NCBI GenBank assembly: GCA_020846005.1
Contig: JADLEQ010000069.1
Coordinates: 1-52,656, forward strand
Direction: 5' to 3'
Source of the DNA: Polyangiaceae bacterium
GTDB taxonomy: Bacteria > Myxococcota_A > Polyangia > Polyangiales > Polyangiaceae
DNA length: 52,656 nucleotides
Shown here: piece after piece, positions 8,992 to 17,059 of the stretch
Layout of the letters: each line of letters starts with the position of its first letter
How positions within the stretch are numbered: position 1 is the first letter of the stretch
Notes under the pieces: model-generated
What the model saw: the letters and a program-made list of their open reading frames with translations, nothing else
Databases searched by the model: none
Told to the model about the DNA's origin: nothing
Program-made: the position numbers and the translations under genes

Positions 8992-9546
8992 ATGCACGAT
9001 CCTGCGCGCGCCGCACCCACCGCCGGGTGGATCCACGCGCTCGACCGCGTGTCGGCCGGCGCGGGCCGGCTCGTGGCGTGGCTCACGGTCGGCATGGTGG
9101 GCGTGGGTGTCTGGAACACGCTCGCGCGCTGGCTCGGGCGGGGTGCCGGCATCGACCTCGCCTCGAACGGCCTCATCGAGGCCCAGTGGTACGCGTTCAG
9201 CGTCGTGTTCCTCCTCGGTGCGTCGGACGCGCTCCGCACCAACGCGCACGTCCGCGTCGACGTGCTCTACGGTCGCGCCTCGCCGCGGCGGCGCGCCTGG
9301 ATCGATCTGGTGGGGACGCTGCTGCTCGGTCTCCCGTTCTGCATCGCGCTGGTCGTCCTCTCGTGGCCCGGAGCCGCAGAGTCCTTCGCGATCGGCGAGC
9401 GCTCGCCGGACCCGGGGGGCCTGCCGCGCTGGCCGCTGCGGGCGCTCGTCCCCGTCGGCTTCGCGCTCCTCACGTTGCAGGCCGTGAGCGAGGGCGCCAA
9501 GCGGGCGTACGAGCTGCTCCGCGGGCCGCCAGGGGGCGACCCGTGA
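8992..9546 (+). CDS. TRAP transporter small permease (DctQ family)
   Basis: A 184-residue inner-membrane protein with four hydrophobic segments, as expected for DctQ: about residues 27-47, 67-85, 101-121 and 144-164. The segment IEAQWYAFSVVFLLGASDALRTNAHVRVDV is the family's recognisable region, where the Q-W, the Ala-rich helix and the R-x-D-V after TM2 are typical. It pairs with DctM to carry sodium-coupled uptake of the ligand bound by the upstream lipoprotein. The ATG is 5 bp after the SBP stop, and the stop overlaps the DctM start (GTGA), so stoichiometric translation is likely. Confidence 0.88.
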   Translation: MHDPARAAPTAGWIHALDRVSAGAGRLVAWLTVGMVGVGVWNTLARWLGRGAGIDLASNGLIEAQWYAFSVVFLLGASDALRTNAHVRVDVLYGRASPRRRAWIDLVGTLLLGLPFCIALVVLSWPGAAESFAIGERSPDPGGLPRWPLRALVPVGFALLTLQAVSEGAKRAYELLRGPPGGDP

Positions 9547-10853
9547 CCGAGTGGCTCGGCCCGCTCATGTTCCTGGTGAGCCTCGCGCTCATCTTCTCCG
9601 GCTACCCGGTCGCGTTCGCGCTCGGCGGCACGGCGATCGCGTTCGCGGGGCTGGGCGTCGCCCTCGGACACTTCGATTGGGAGCTCCTCTACGCACTCCC
9701 GAGCCGAACGTTCGGGGTGATGAGCAACTACGTGCTCCTCGCCGTACCCTTCTTCGTGTTCATGGGGACGCTGCTCGAGCGCTCCGGGCTGGCCGAGGAT
9801 CTGCTGGAGACGATCGGCGCGCTCTTCGGGCCGCTCCGGGGCGGGCTCGCGTTCGCCGTGATCTTGGTGGGGACGCTGCTCGCGGCGGCGACGGGCGTAG
9901 TCGGCGCGAGCGTGACGGCGATGGGGCTGATCTCGCTGCCGGTGATGCTCCGGCATGGCTACTCCGCGCCGTTCTCGACCGGCCTCATCGCCGCTTGCGG
10001 CACGCTCGGGCAGGTCATCCCGCCGAGCGTCGTGCTGGTGGTGCTGGGGGACCAGATGGGCGTGAGCGTGGGAGACCTCTTCGTCGGCGCGCTGGTGCCC
10101 GGGCTCGTGCTGGCGGGGCTCTACGCCGTGTACTCCGCCGGGCTGGCGCTCCTCCGGCCCGCCCTCGCGCCGGCGCTGCCCCCCGAGGCGCGCGCGCTGG
10201 GCGGCGGGGCGCTGGCGCGCCGTGTGCTCCTGGTCCTGGTCCCACCGCTCGGGCTGATCGCGATCGTGCTCGGGAGCATCTTCGCGGGCGTGGCGACACC
10301 GACGGAGGCGGGCGCGCTCGGCGCGGCGGGCGCGGGGCTGCTCGCCGCGCTGCGGGGCCGCCTCACGCGAGCGTCGCTCCGCGAGTCGATGCAGGGGACG
10401 GCGCGGCTCACCAGCATGGTGGTGTTCCTGCTGATCGGGGCGACGGCGTTCTCGCTCGTGTTCCGCGGGCTCGGCGGCGATCTCTGGATCGAGGACCTCA
10501 TGACGAACCTGCCCGGCGGCGTAATCGGGTTCGTCGCGGTGACGAACCTGGTGTTCTTCGTCCTCGGGTTCTTCATCGACTTCTTCGAGATCTGCTTCAT
10601 CATCTTGCCGCTCGTCCTCCCCGCGGCGCGCGCGCTCGGCGTCGATCTCGTGTGGCTGGGCGTCCTCCTCGGCGTCAACCTGCAGACGAGCTTCCTCACG
10701 CCGCCGTTCGGGTTCGCGCTGTTCTACCTCCGAGGCGTCACCCCGGCCGAGGTGCCCACGACCACGATCTACCGCGGCGTCGCGCCGTTCATCGCGATCC
10801 AGTGCGTGGTGCTCGGGCTGGTGGTGGCCTTCCCCGGAATGGTGATGCGATGA
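9543..10853 (+). CDS. TRAP transporter large permease (DctM family)
   Basis: A 436-residue polytopic inner-membrane protein. The sequence shows the DctM features: an N-terminal hydrophobic hairpin, AVPFFVFMGTLLERSG, the Gly-rich GVVGASVTAMGLISLPVML, GTLGQVIPPSVVLVVLGDQMGVSVGD, and TPTEAGALGAAGAG. About 12 hydrophobic segments span the whole length. It forms the ion-coupled translocation pathway with DctQ. The GTG start overlaps the DctQ stop by four bases. The length equals the family norm and nothing is missing. The stop overlaps the ATG of the next gene (ATGA), extending coupling to the acetyltransferase. Confidence 0.93.
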   Translation: MTEWLGPLMFLVSLALIFSGYPVAFALGGTAIAFAGLGVALGHFDWELLYALPSRTFGVMSNYVLLAVPFFVFMGTLLERSGLAEDLLETIGALFGPLRGGLAFAVILVGTLLAAATGVVGASVTAMGLISLPVMLRHGYSAPFSTGLIAACGTLGQVIPPSVVLVVLGDQMGVSVGDLFVGALVPGLVLAGLYAVYSAGLALLRPALAPALPPEARALGGGALARRVLLVLVPPLGLIAIVLGSIFAGVATPTEAGALGAAGAGLLAALRGRLTRASLRESMQGTARLTSMVVFLLIGATAFSLVFRGLGGDLWIEDLMTNLPGGVIGFVAVTNLVFFVLGFFIDFFEICFIILPLVLPAARALGVDLVWLGVLLGVNLQTSFLTPPFGFALFYLRGVTPAEVPTTTIYRGVAPFIAIQCVVLGLVVAFPGMVMR

Positions 10854-11461
10854 CGACCGACCTCCCGCGCAAGATCGAGCCGAGACGCGCCACGCTCGAG
10901 GCGCACGGTGTCCGCCTCGAGCCGCTCACCGTCGAGCACGCGGCCGCGCTCGAGCGCGCCGCGCACGACGGCCGGCTGTGGGAGCTCCGCGTCACGTCCG
11001 TGCCAGCGCCGGGCGGCGCGCTCGCCTACATCGAGGCGGCGCTCGCCGGCGAGGACGCCGGGCACATGCTCCCGTGGGCCGTCCGTGAGCTGGGCTCCGG
11101 CGAGGTGATCGGCTCGACGCGCTACCACGACATCGTGGCGCCGGCGGGGCGCGTCGAGATCGGGTACACGTGGTACGCGGCGCGTTGGCAGCGGACCCAC
11201 GTGAACACGACGTGCAAACTCTTGCTGTTTGCCCACGCTTTCGAGAGGCTCGGGTGCGGCGTCGTGGGGCTCCGCACCGACGGCCTCAACTTCGCGTCGC
11301 AGGCAGCGATCGAGCGGCTCGGCGCGCACCGGGACGGCGTCATCCGTCACGCGAGCGTGCGGCGCGACGGCACCGTCCGCGACGCGGTGATGTACAGTCT
11401 GCTCGCCGAGGAGTGGCCCGAGGTCAAGGCTCGCCTCGTCGGCAGGTTGCAGGCGCGGTGA
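10850..11461 (+). CDS. GNAT family N-acetyltransferase (RimJ/RimL-like)
   Basis: A 203-residue cytoplasmic GNAT protein. It has the usual order for the RimJ/RimL/YdaF group: LEPLTVEHAAAL at the N-terminus, EVIGSTRYHDI (strand 4 region), VEIGYTWYAARWQRTHVNTTCKLLLFAHAFE (motif A with a modified acetyl-CoA loop), and LNFASQAAIERLGAHRDGVIR (motif B). The W-R-T-x-V-N-T substitution of the glycine-rich R/Q-x-x-G-x-G/A loop is common in this subgroup. Its start overlaps the DctM stop (ATGA), so it is the last gene of the TRAP operon. The acceptor is unknown. Its coupling suggests it may act on the imported compound or be a simple hitch-hiker. Confidence 0.85.
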   Translation: MTTDLPRKIEPRRATLEAHGVRLEPLTVEHAAALERAAHDGRLWELRVTSVPAPGGALAYIEAALAGEDAGHMLPWAVRELGSGEVIGSTRYHDIVAPAGRVEIGYTWYAARWQRTHVNTTCKLLLFAHAFERLGCGVVGLRTDGLNFASQAAIERLGAHRDGVIRHASVRRDGTVRDAVMYSLLAEEWPEVKARLVGRLQAR

Positions 11462-11498
11462 GCGGCGGGACGCGGCGTCGCGCGCGCAGACCCGCCGC
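11462..11498. terminator. Possible hairpin between convergent genes
   Basis: GCGGCGGG (11462-11469) pairs with CCCGCCGC (11491-11498) across a 21-nt GC-rich loop. It fills the short gap between the TRAP operon and the convergent beta-barrel gene, so it could end transcription from both sides. There is no T-run, and in DNA this GC-rich such stems arise by chance, so confidence is low. Confidence 0.3.
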
Positions 11499-11507
11499 GG
11501 TCGCGCG

Positions 11508-12272
11508 CTAGAGGTGCAGCCCGAGCACGAACGTCGCGGCGAACCCCGCGCCGACGCTCGAACCGTCCGCCGCGTACACGTCCGCCGTGCTCTGGGCCGT
11601 TCCGCCGCCGGCCGCCGCCTGGAGCTTGCTGGGATCGACGCCTGGCCGCGTGAGCCCGAGGACGTCGCCCGTCACCAGCCCGCCGATGGTCACGACGTTC
11701 GAGAGGTAGAGGTCGACGCCGAAGCCGCCGCGCAGGTCGTAGCCGGTGATCTCCACGTCCTGCGCCTGGAGCCCGCCGCCGAGCTGGCTGGAGTCGAACG
11801 AGCCGAGGCTCGCGTAGCCGCCGCCGAGGGTGAAGTACGGCTCCACCTTGCCGAGCGGGATCCTGAGCCCCACCTCGCCGTTCAGAGTCCAGAGCTGCCA
11901 CTGGTCGAAGGACCCGAGCCGGAACCGGGCTCCGAGCGTCAGGAACACGAGGCGCAAGCCGAGGCCGCCGCCGTACACCAGCCCCGACTGCTGCGTCTTC
12001 GTCACGTTGGCGTCGACGAGGTCGTTGGCCTCGAAGGTCGAGAGCCCCACGTTCTGGAAGCCGACCTCGCCTACGAGCCACACGAACTCGAGTCCACGGC
12101 CCGAATCCTCCCGATCCGACTCCTCCAGCTCGCGCTCCGTCTGCTGGGGGGCCGGCGTCTCCTCGCGCTCGATCTCGTCCGGCGGCCGGACGGTGGCGTG
12201 CGCGAGAGCGGGGAACGAGAGCGCCGCGAGGCACGCGCACGCACCGACGGATCGAGGCAACGGCGAGGACAT
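11508..12272 (-). CDS. Putative outer-membrane beta-barrel protein
   Basis: A 254-residue exported protein. A signal peptide (MSSPLPRSVGACACLAALSFPALAHA) is followed by an acidic Glu/Asp-rich segment of about 35 residues and then alternating hydrophobic/polar strands with many Gly and aromatic residues (LVYGGGLGLRLVFLTLGARF, YFTLGGGYASLGSF, ATFVLGLHL). The last residues end in the -L-x-L pattern of barrel C-termini. The family is not recognised. Porin-like or OmpW/OmpA-barrel folds are possible. The second Met (12272) is chosen over the upstream GTG because it begins the signal peptide and has TACGCT exactly 8 nt upstream (12281-12286). It stands alone, convergent with the TRAP operon. Confidence 0.75.
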   Translation of the reverse strand: MSSPLPRSVGACACLAALSFPALAHATVRPPDEIEREETPAPQQTERELEESDREDSGRGLEFVWLVGEVGFQNVGLSTFEANDLVDANVTKTQQSGLVYGGGLGLRLVFLTLGARFRLGSFDQWQLWTLNGEVGLRIPLGKVEPYFTLGGGYASLGSFDSSQLGGGLQAQDVEITGYDLRGGFGVDLYLSNVVTIGGLVTGDVLGLTRPGVDPSKLQAAAGGGTAQSTADVYAADGSSVGAGFAATFVLGLHL

Positions 12273-12353
12273 CGACGAGGAGCGTAGCACCTGGGCGGCG
12301 GGGGGCGTGCGCGCGCACCTCGCACGGAGCGCGAGCGCGCGCCGTGCGCGCCT

Positions 12354-12384
<31 letters not shown>

Positions 12385-12483
12385 CGCGGCGGCGGCGCCC
12401 GGCCAGGCGGGGAGGCTCGGGTGGCGAGAGGGCTGCCGAGGCGGCGATTGCGTAGCGCCGGCCGTCCGCGTAGTCACCGGGTG

Positions 12484-13599
12484 ATGATCCCCGCCGTGCT
12501 CGGCGCCGGGCTGGCGATCCTCGCGCTCGCCTGCCCGCTCGTCCTCCGGCGGATCGTGCCCGACACTTCGCGCCGCCTCACGGCGGCGGTGCTGGGTGGG
12601 GGTGTCGTCGCTGGCACGCTGGCGGCGCTCGCCGAGCGAGCGGCAGGAGAGGCCACGGGGCTCCGCCTCGCGGGCGGCGGGACGGGCAGCCTCGTCTTCG
12701 CCTTGCTCCTCGTGGCGCCGCTCTCCGAAGGTCTGAAGGTGCTGGTGATCTGGCCGCTCTACGTGTGGCGCCGCCTCGGCGGCGCTCGCGCCGGATTTCA
12801 CTACGCCGCCTGCGCGGGAGCCGGGTTCGCGGCGGCGCGGGCCGTGGCCGCTGCGCTCGACGCCGACGCGTGGGAGGTCGCCCGGGCCGCGGCCGCGCTC
12901 CCAGCTCAGGTGCTCCTCGCCGGGGGGTGGGGCTGGGCGCTCGCGCTCCGTCGATCACGGGGACGGTGGTTCGCCACAGCGTGGCTCGCCTCGACGGTCA
13001 GCCACGCGGTGTACGTCCACGCGCTGCGCCTCCCGTGGCCGGGGCCGATCGCGACGGCCGGCCCGCTGCTCGCGACCCTCGTCGCGCTCGCGTGGCTCGC
13101 GCTCCGCGAGGGCAGCGCCCGATCGCGCGTGTCGGGGCGCCCATCGGTGTTCCAAGCGCTCCGCGATCCGCCTTCGCTCGCGACGCTGCGGGACGCGCTC
13201 GTCAAGCGGGATCGGGCGCTCCTCCCTCACTGGATCGGCGTCGGCGCGCTGGTGACGGTCGGCGTCGCGATCGCGTCGCTCGCGGCGGTGGTGTGGGCAG
13301 CGCGCGAGGCCGGCGTCGACTTCTCCGTCGCAGACGAGTCCGCCGCGAACGCGACGGGCCCGGTCGCGCTGCTCGTGGGGGGCGCGCTGGCCGCGTTCCC
13401 GATCTCCGGGTACCTCGTGGCGCGCGCGAGCGACGCCCCGGGGGTCACCGAGCCGGCGCTCGGCGCGGCGTTGGCCATCCTCCTGGTGGTCGGCGTGCTC
13501 GCCGTCACGGCGCCCCTCGCGGTCGTGTTCGCGCTCGCGCTGGCCCCCATCGCGTTCGCGCTCGCGTGCGGCGGCGCGTGGTTGGGTGTCCGCCGCTGA
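12484..13599 (+). CDS. PrsW-like polytopic membrane protein
   Basis: A 371-residue integral membrane protein. The N-terminal 200 residues resemble PrsW/CAAX-like membrane proteases: APLSEGLKVLV (E82-x2-K85, where PrsW has EExxK), GFHYAACAGAGFAAARAV (where PrsW carries a Glu after GxGFA), and TVSHAVYVHAL (SH motif near residue 178). The doubled Glu and the second-helix Glu are absent, so proteolytic activity is doubtful. The C-terminal 130 residues form four more hydrophobic helices around a short acidic loop. ATG 12484 is taken, and GTG 12481 just before it is equally possible. Its stop lies 8 bp from the convergent SDR stop. The function is not known. Confidence 0.6.
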   Translation: MIPAVLGAGLAILALACPLVLRRIVPDTSRRLTAAVLGGGVVAGTLAALAERAAGEATGLRLAGGGTGSLVFALLLVAPLSEGLKVLVIWPLYVWRRLGGARAGFHYAACAGAGFAAARAVAAALDADAWEVARAAAALPAQVLLAGGWGWALALRRSRGRWFATAWLASTVSHAVYVHALRLPWPGPIATAGPLLATLVALAWLALREGSARSRVSGRPSVFQALRDPPSLATLRDALVKRDRALLPHWIGVGALVTVGVAIASLAAVVWAAREAGVDFSVADESAANATGPVALLVGGALAAFPISGYLVARASDAPGVTEPALGAALAILLVVGVLAVTAPLAVVFALALAPIAFALACGGAWLGVRR

Positions 13600-13607
13600 C
13601 CGGCGGA

Positions 13608-14423
13608 TCACCTCACCCGGATGCGACTCCACGCGCGCGAGAGCAGCCGCTCGGCCACGGAAGGCGCGAGCCGCTCGAGCGCGTCGAGGACGAACGTCTC
13701 GCGACCGACCAGCACGCGCGGTGAGTTGCGCCGCACGCCGCGCACGATCGCCTCGGCGACGCGCTCCGGCGGGAGGAACTTGCGAAACGCCCGCTCGGTG
13801 CGCTCGTGGAGCGCCTTCGTCTCGCCGACGAAGCGGGCGTCACGCACGATGTTCGTCGCGACGCCGCCGGGGTGCACGCTCGTCACGCCGATGCGGCTCG
13901 AGGCCAGCTCCGCTCGGAGCACCTTGCTCAGCCCACGGACGGCGAACTTGCTCGCACCGTACGAGGCGTTGCCGGGCACGCCGATCAGGCCAAAGAGGCT
14001 AGAGAGGTTGACGATGTGTCCTTCACTGGCGCGCCGCAGGTGAGGCAAGAACGCCTTGCAGCCATGGACGACCCCCCAGAAGTTGATGTTCATCAACCAC
14101 TCGAAGTCCTCGATCGACTGGTCCTCGAACGTCCCAGCGACCGCGACGCCCGCGTTGTTGACGAGCAGATGCACGATACCGTGCGCGTCGACCACCTCGT
14201 CCGCGAACGCCGTGACGCGCTCGCGCACCGCGACGTCTACCTCGTGAACGCTGGCGCGCCGGCCGAGGGCACGGACCGCCTCCGCGGTTTCGTCCAGCTC
14301 GGCGCGCCGGACGTCGGCGAGGGCGAGATCCATCCCGCGCCGCGCGAGGGCCACCGCCGTCGCGCGACCGATACCGCCGGCGGCGCCCGTCACGGCGGCT
14401 ACGCGACCCGAGAGCTTCCGCAT
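13608..14423 (-). CDS. SDR family NAD(P)-dependent oxidoreductase
   Basis: A 271-residue classical short-chain dehydrogenase. The cofactor motif TGAAGGIG is at residues 12-19, an acidic DVRR after strand 2 suggests NAD preference, and NNAGV, the catalytic Ser in NLSSLFG and the Y-x-x-x-K pair in SYGASK are all present, followed by the PGG loop (VHPGGVATNI). The C-terminal segment HERTERAFRKFLPPERVAEAIVRGV with RVLVGRET is shared with SDRs acting on lipid or steroid-like ketones, but the substrate cannot be read. It stands alone, 37 bp from the next minus gene and tail-to-tail with the PrsW-like gene. Catalytic residues are complete, so an active enzyme is expected. Confidence 0.92.
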   Translation of the reverse strand: MRKLSGRVAAVTGAAGGIGRATAVALARRGMDLALADVRRAELDETAEAVRALGRRASVHEVDVAVRERVTAFADEVVDAHGIVHLLVNNAGVAVAGTFEDQSIEDFEWLMNINFWGVVHGCKAFLPHLRRASEGHIVNLSSLFGLIGVPGNASYGASKFAVRGLSKVLRAELASSRIGVTSVHPGGVATNIVRDARFVGETKALHERTERAFRKFLPPERVAEAIVRGVRRNSPRVLVGRETFVLDALERLAPSVAERLLSRAWSRIRVR

Positions 14424-14460
14424 CAGCAGGCCCCAGCCGACGGCGCGGCGCGAGCGGGGC

Positions 14461-14868
14461 TCAATCGAGGGCTCCGAAGAGCTCGCGGAGTCGAACCTCG
14501 TTGCGGTTCGCGCCGATCCCGGCGAGGCCGATCCGCAGCGTGGTCGTCACCTCGTCACCCCACGGCCACCACAGGCCGTAAGCGAGCAGACCATCGGCAG
14601 GATCCGCGCAGAAGATGAGCTGGTCGGGGCGGACTCCCCCCGCCGCGGTGACCACCTCCTGCACGATGGGCGGCGCGCGGCCGATGCTGCGCTGCGTGTA
14701 CTCGTGACGCAGCGCGCAGGCGACCGAGGTGCGGGCGTCCTCGGTCAGGTCGACGTGGAACGCCGAGGCGACGCACGCGACGCGACCGTCCCAGGTCCAG
14801 CCACGCTTGGGCCAAGTCTGCCGGAGCTGGTCGAGCGCCAAGAAGAGTGCGTCGTGCGCCGCTGCCAT
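14461..14868 (-). CDS. Conserved-looking hypothetical protein
   Basis: A 135-residue soluble protein with no signal or membrane segment and no family I recognise. It is Trp-rich for its size (TWPKRGWTWDG, LWWPWGDE) and has an even mix of helix and strand. The start ATG is supported by TAGGCT 10 nt upstream (14879-14884), matching the start-proximal box found at many genes here. Codon use, start signal and the lack of a competing frame make it a probable real gene. It lies between the SDR and C45 peptidase genes with its own apparent promoter. Confidence 0.6.
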   Translation of the reverse strand: MAAAHDALFLALDQLRQTWPKRGWTWDGRVACVASAFHVDLTEDARTSVACALRHEYTQRSIGRAPPIVQEVVTAAGGVRPDQLIFCADPADGLLAYGLWWPWGDEVTTTLRIGLAGIGANRNEVRLRELFGALD

Positions 14869-14973
14869 GGGGCCGGCGAGCCTAGCCCGGAACCTCCGGG
14901 GCGCGCCAGCGCCCCTCGCTCGACCCGGCGCCCGCCGAACGGGCGCTCGCAGGCGGGACCGTGAACCGCAGCG

Positions 14974-16323
14974 TCAGTCGCCGCCCGGCGCCGCGGGCGG
15001 GACCGGGGTGGTGCCCGCGGTGTCCAGCTCGATGGGGACCATCGGCCCGCGGAGGCGGGGGCCGCGGCTCACCCACAGCCGGCGGGCGCGGGTGTCGAGG
15101 ACGACGCCGTGGGCGGCGAGATCGGCGTCGATGGCGCGGCGGTCTCCTGGCGGGAGGGGGGTATCTCCGGCTCCCTGACGATCGCGCAACCACGCGGTGA
15201 GCTGTTCGACCGTCACCGGCCCGCGCCGCCGCGCGAGCAGCTCCTCGCCGCGAGCCCGGCGATCGCGCGTGGAGGTGCCGCGCTCGACCGCCAGGTTCCG
15301 GGGATCGCCCCGCGCGGGTCCCTCGAGGTGGTTCGTCACCACCGCCGCGGTGCCGAGCTCACGGACGTGCTGGGGGCGGCCGGGGACGCGCTCGATGGCC
15401 ACGGCGCGGCCGCTCGCGTCGGCCGCGATCACGAGGTGGCTTACCATCGGCTCGCGCGCCGCGAGCGCGGCGATGGCGCCAGGCACGTCTGCGGCCGTGG
15501 TGAGCACCCGCCGGAGGGCGTGCACGAGCGGCTCACCCGAATCGCGGGGCTCGCCAGCGCGCGCGCCGTGCACGACGACCGCGAGGCCGTCCTCGTTCAT
15601 GCCCGAGATGACACCCACGAGCCCCGCCCACGCCACCGAAGCGAAGCGGCGCCCCCCCGCAGGCGCGACCACGAAGACGACCTTGCGCTCGTCGAACACC
15701 GGGTCGATCTCGAAATCGAAGGTGCGCGCGAGCAGCGCGCCGCCACCGGCAGCGTCGGCGCCCGCGACCACGAAGCTCGTGCAGCCCACGAGCGGGGAAC
15801 CCTCGAAGCCGAGCGCGATGTCGTAGAGCGCGTTCAGGTGGACGAAGCGCTCGAACGTCGGCGCGCGCGATGCGAAGGGGTCGGGGGCGAACGCCTCCGC
15901 CTGAGCCGCGATCTCGATCAGGCGGTCCGGACCCATGCCCTGATCGAGCGCGCGGTAGCGCACGCGCGCCAGGTCGAGCACCGCGGTACGCAAGATCACC
16001 GACGGTACGAGCCGCTCGAACGACGCCCAAACGCTCTGCTCCGTGCGCACCATCTCGTCTCGCAGCAGCCGGGCGTGCGCCCGCCCGATCTCCGCCGGCT
16101 CGCCCCCGAGCCGGACGACGAGCACGCCGCCTTCCTCCCGCGTGGAGGCGGGATACAGGGGCATGCCAGCTACGGGCGGGGGCACGGGAGGAGGCCGGAA
16201 CCCGCCGACCCGCCCGGCGACGAGGTGCGCCGTCTCGAGCAGCGCGGCCGCGCCGAGCAGCGCGATCCCGGCGGCTCGCGCCACGCGACCCGCGGCGCGA
16301 GCCCGAGCGCCGACAGCGTTCAT
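14974..16323 (-). CDS. C45/choloylglycine hydrolase-like Ntn hydrolase
   Basis: A 449-residue protein with an N-terminal hydrophobic helix (about residues 17-38), so it is membrane-anchored or exported. The motif LVGCTSFVVAG places a cysteine at residue 181 as the probable N-terminal nucleophile exposed after autocleavage. The following RTFDF, GLVGVISGMNEDGLAVVVH and TNH segments match acyl-CoA:6-aminopenicillanate acyltransferase-type (C45) and related conjugated-bile-acid hydrolase-like proteins, which cut or transfer amide-linked acyl groups. The substrate is unknown. Its ATG overlaps the stop of the upstream glycosyltransferase gene (ATGA), so the two are co-translated. Confidence 0.78.
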   Translation of the reverse strand: MNAVGARARAAGRVARAAGIALLGAAALLETAHLVAGRVGGFRPPPVPPPVAGMPLYPASTREEGGVLVVRLGGEPAEIGRAHARLLRDEMVRTEQSVWASFERLVPSVILRTAVLDLARVRYRALDQGMGPDRLIEIAAQAEAFAPDPFASRAPTFERFVHLNALYDIALGFEGSPLVGCTSFVVAGADAAGGGALLARTFDFEIDPVFDERKVVFVVAPAGGRRFASVAWAGLVGVISGMNEDGLAVVVHGARAGEPRDSGEPLVHALRRVLTTAADVPGAIAALAAREPMVSHLVIAADASGRAVAIERVPGRPQHVRELGTAAVVTNHLEGPARGDPRNLAVERGTSTRDRRARGEELLARRRGPVTVEQLTAWLRDRQGAGDTPLPPGDRRAIDADLAAHGVVLDTRARRLWVSRGPRLRGPMVPIELDTAGTTPVPPAAPGGD

Positions 16324-17033
16324 CGAGGGGCGCCCGTGCGGCGCCCGAGCCGCGCCTCGAGGAACGTAGACACGAGGCGCTCGACGATCCGCGCCGGATC
16401 ACGCGCGACGCGGAAGTGCGTGCGCCGACGCTCCGGCGGCGGGTACCAGACGGCGACCGGCTCCTCCACGATCGCGACCGCACCGAGCGCCGCGAGCAAG
16501 ACGACCTCGGACTCATACTCGAAGCCGTCGCCGGTCGCGCCGAGCCCGAGCGTCGCCGGGAGCGGATAGCGGCGGAGCCCGCACTGGGAGTCCGCGAGCG
16601 GGCGCCCCGCGAACAGCGACACCCAGGCGTCACTGAAGGCGTTCGACCACTGGTTGGCGCGCGGTGCGCCGGCAGCGCGCAGGTCCCGCACGCCGAGGAC
16701 GAGCGCGTCGGGCGGAGCGGCCGAGCGCGCGATCCGCGCTGCCTCGTGTGCGGGGTGCTGTCCGTCGGCATCGACGCTGACGGCCGCGCGTGCGCCGCGA
16801 GCGTAGGCGTGGATCATCCCGGTGCGCAGCGCGGCGCCCTTGCCGCGGTTGCGCCCATGGCGGAGCACCGTCGCGCCCGCTGCGCGGGCTGCGGGCCCGG
16901 TCGCGTCCGTCGACCCATCGTCCACGACGACCACCTCGGCGAACACGCCCACGTCGAGGAGGGCGCGAGCCACGGGGCCGACGGTCGTCTCCGCGTCGAG
17001 CGCCGGGACGATGGCGGTGAGTCGGCTGGTCAC
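16320..17033 (-). CDS. Family 2 glycosyltransferase
   Basis: A 237-residue cytoplasmic GT-A enzyme. It has the N-terminal IVPALDAETTV, the nucleotide-binding VVVDDGSTDAT near residue 37, NRGKGAALRTGM and the D-x-D-type DADGQHP that binds the metal. These match dolichyl- or polyprenyl-phosphate sugar transferase-like GT2 proteins, but there is no C-terminal membrane domain. It probably builds an envelope glycolipid. The GTG start has TAGCAT exactly 8 nt upstream on its strand, sharing the GCTAGC core with the promoter of the divergent cyclo-ligase gene only 26 bp away. It is the first gene of a two-gene operon with the C45 hydrolase. Confidence 0.88.
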   Translation of the reverse strand: MTSRLTAIVPALDAETTVGPVARALLDVGVFAEVVVVDDGSTDATGPAARAAGATVLRHGRNRGKGAALRTGMIHAYARGARAAVSVDADGQHPAHEAARIARSAAPPDALVLGVRDLRAAGAPRANQWSNAFSDAWVSLFAGRPLADSQCGLRRYPLPATLGLGATGDGFEYESEVVLLAALGAVAIVEEPVAVWYPPPERRRTHFRVARDPARIVERLVSTFLEARLGRRTGAPR

Positions 17034-17059
17034 GACGGTGGATGCTAGCCTGCGGCGCG
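17034..17059. promoter_or_regulatory. Overlapping divergent -10 boxes sharing GCTAGC
   Basis: In a 26-bp gap between two start codons, TAGCCT (17046-17051) lies 8 nt before the plus-strand ATG at 17060, and TAGCAT (minus strand, 17047-17042) lies 8 nt before the minus-strand GTG at 17033. The two hexamers overlap on a GCTAGC palindrome (17045-17050). There is no room for a 5' UTR on either side. Both promoters could not be melted from the same core at once, so alternate use is expected. Confidence 0.6.
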
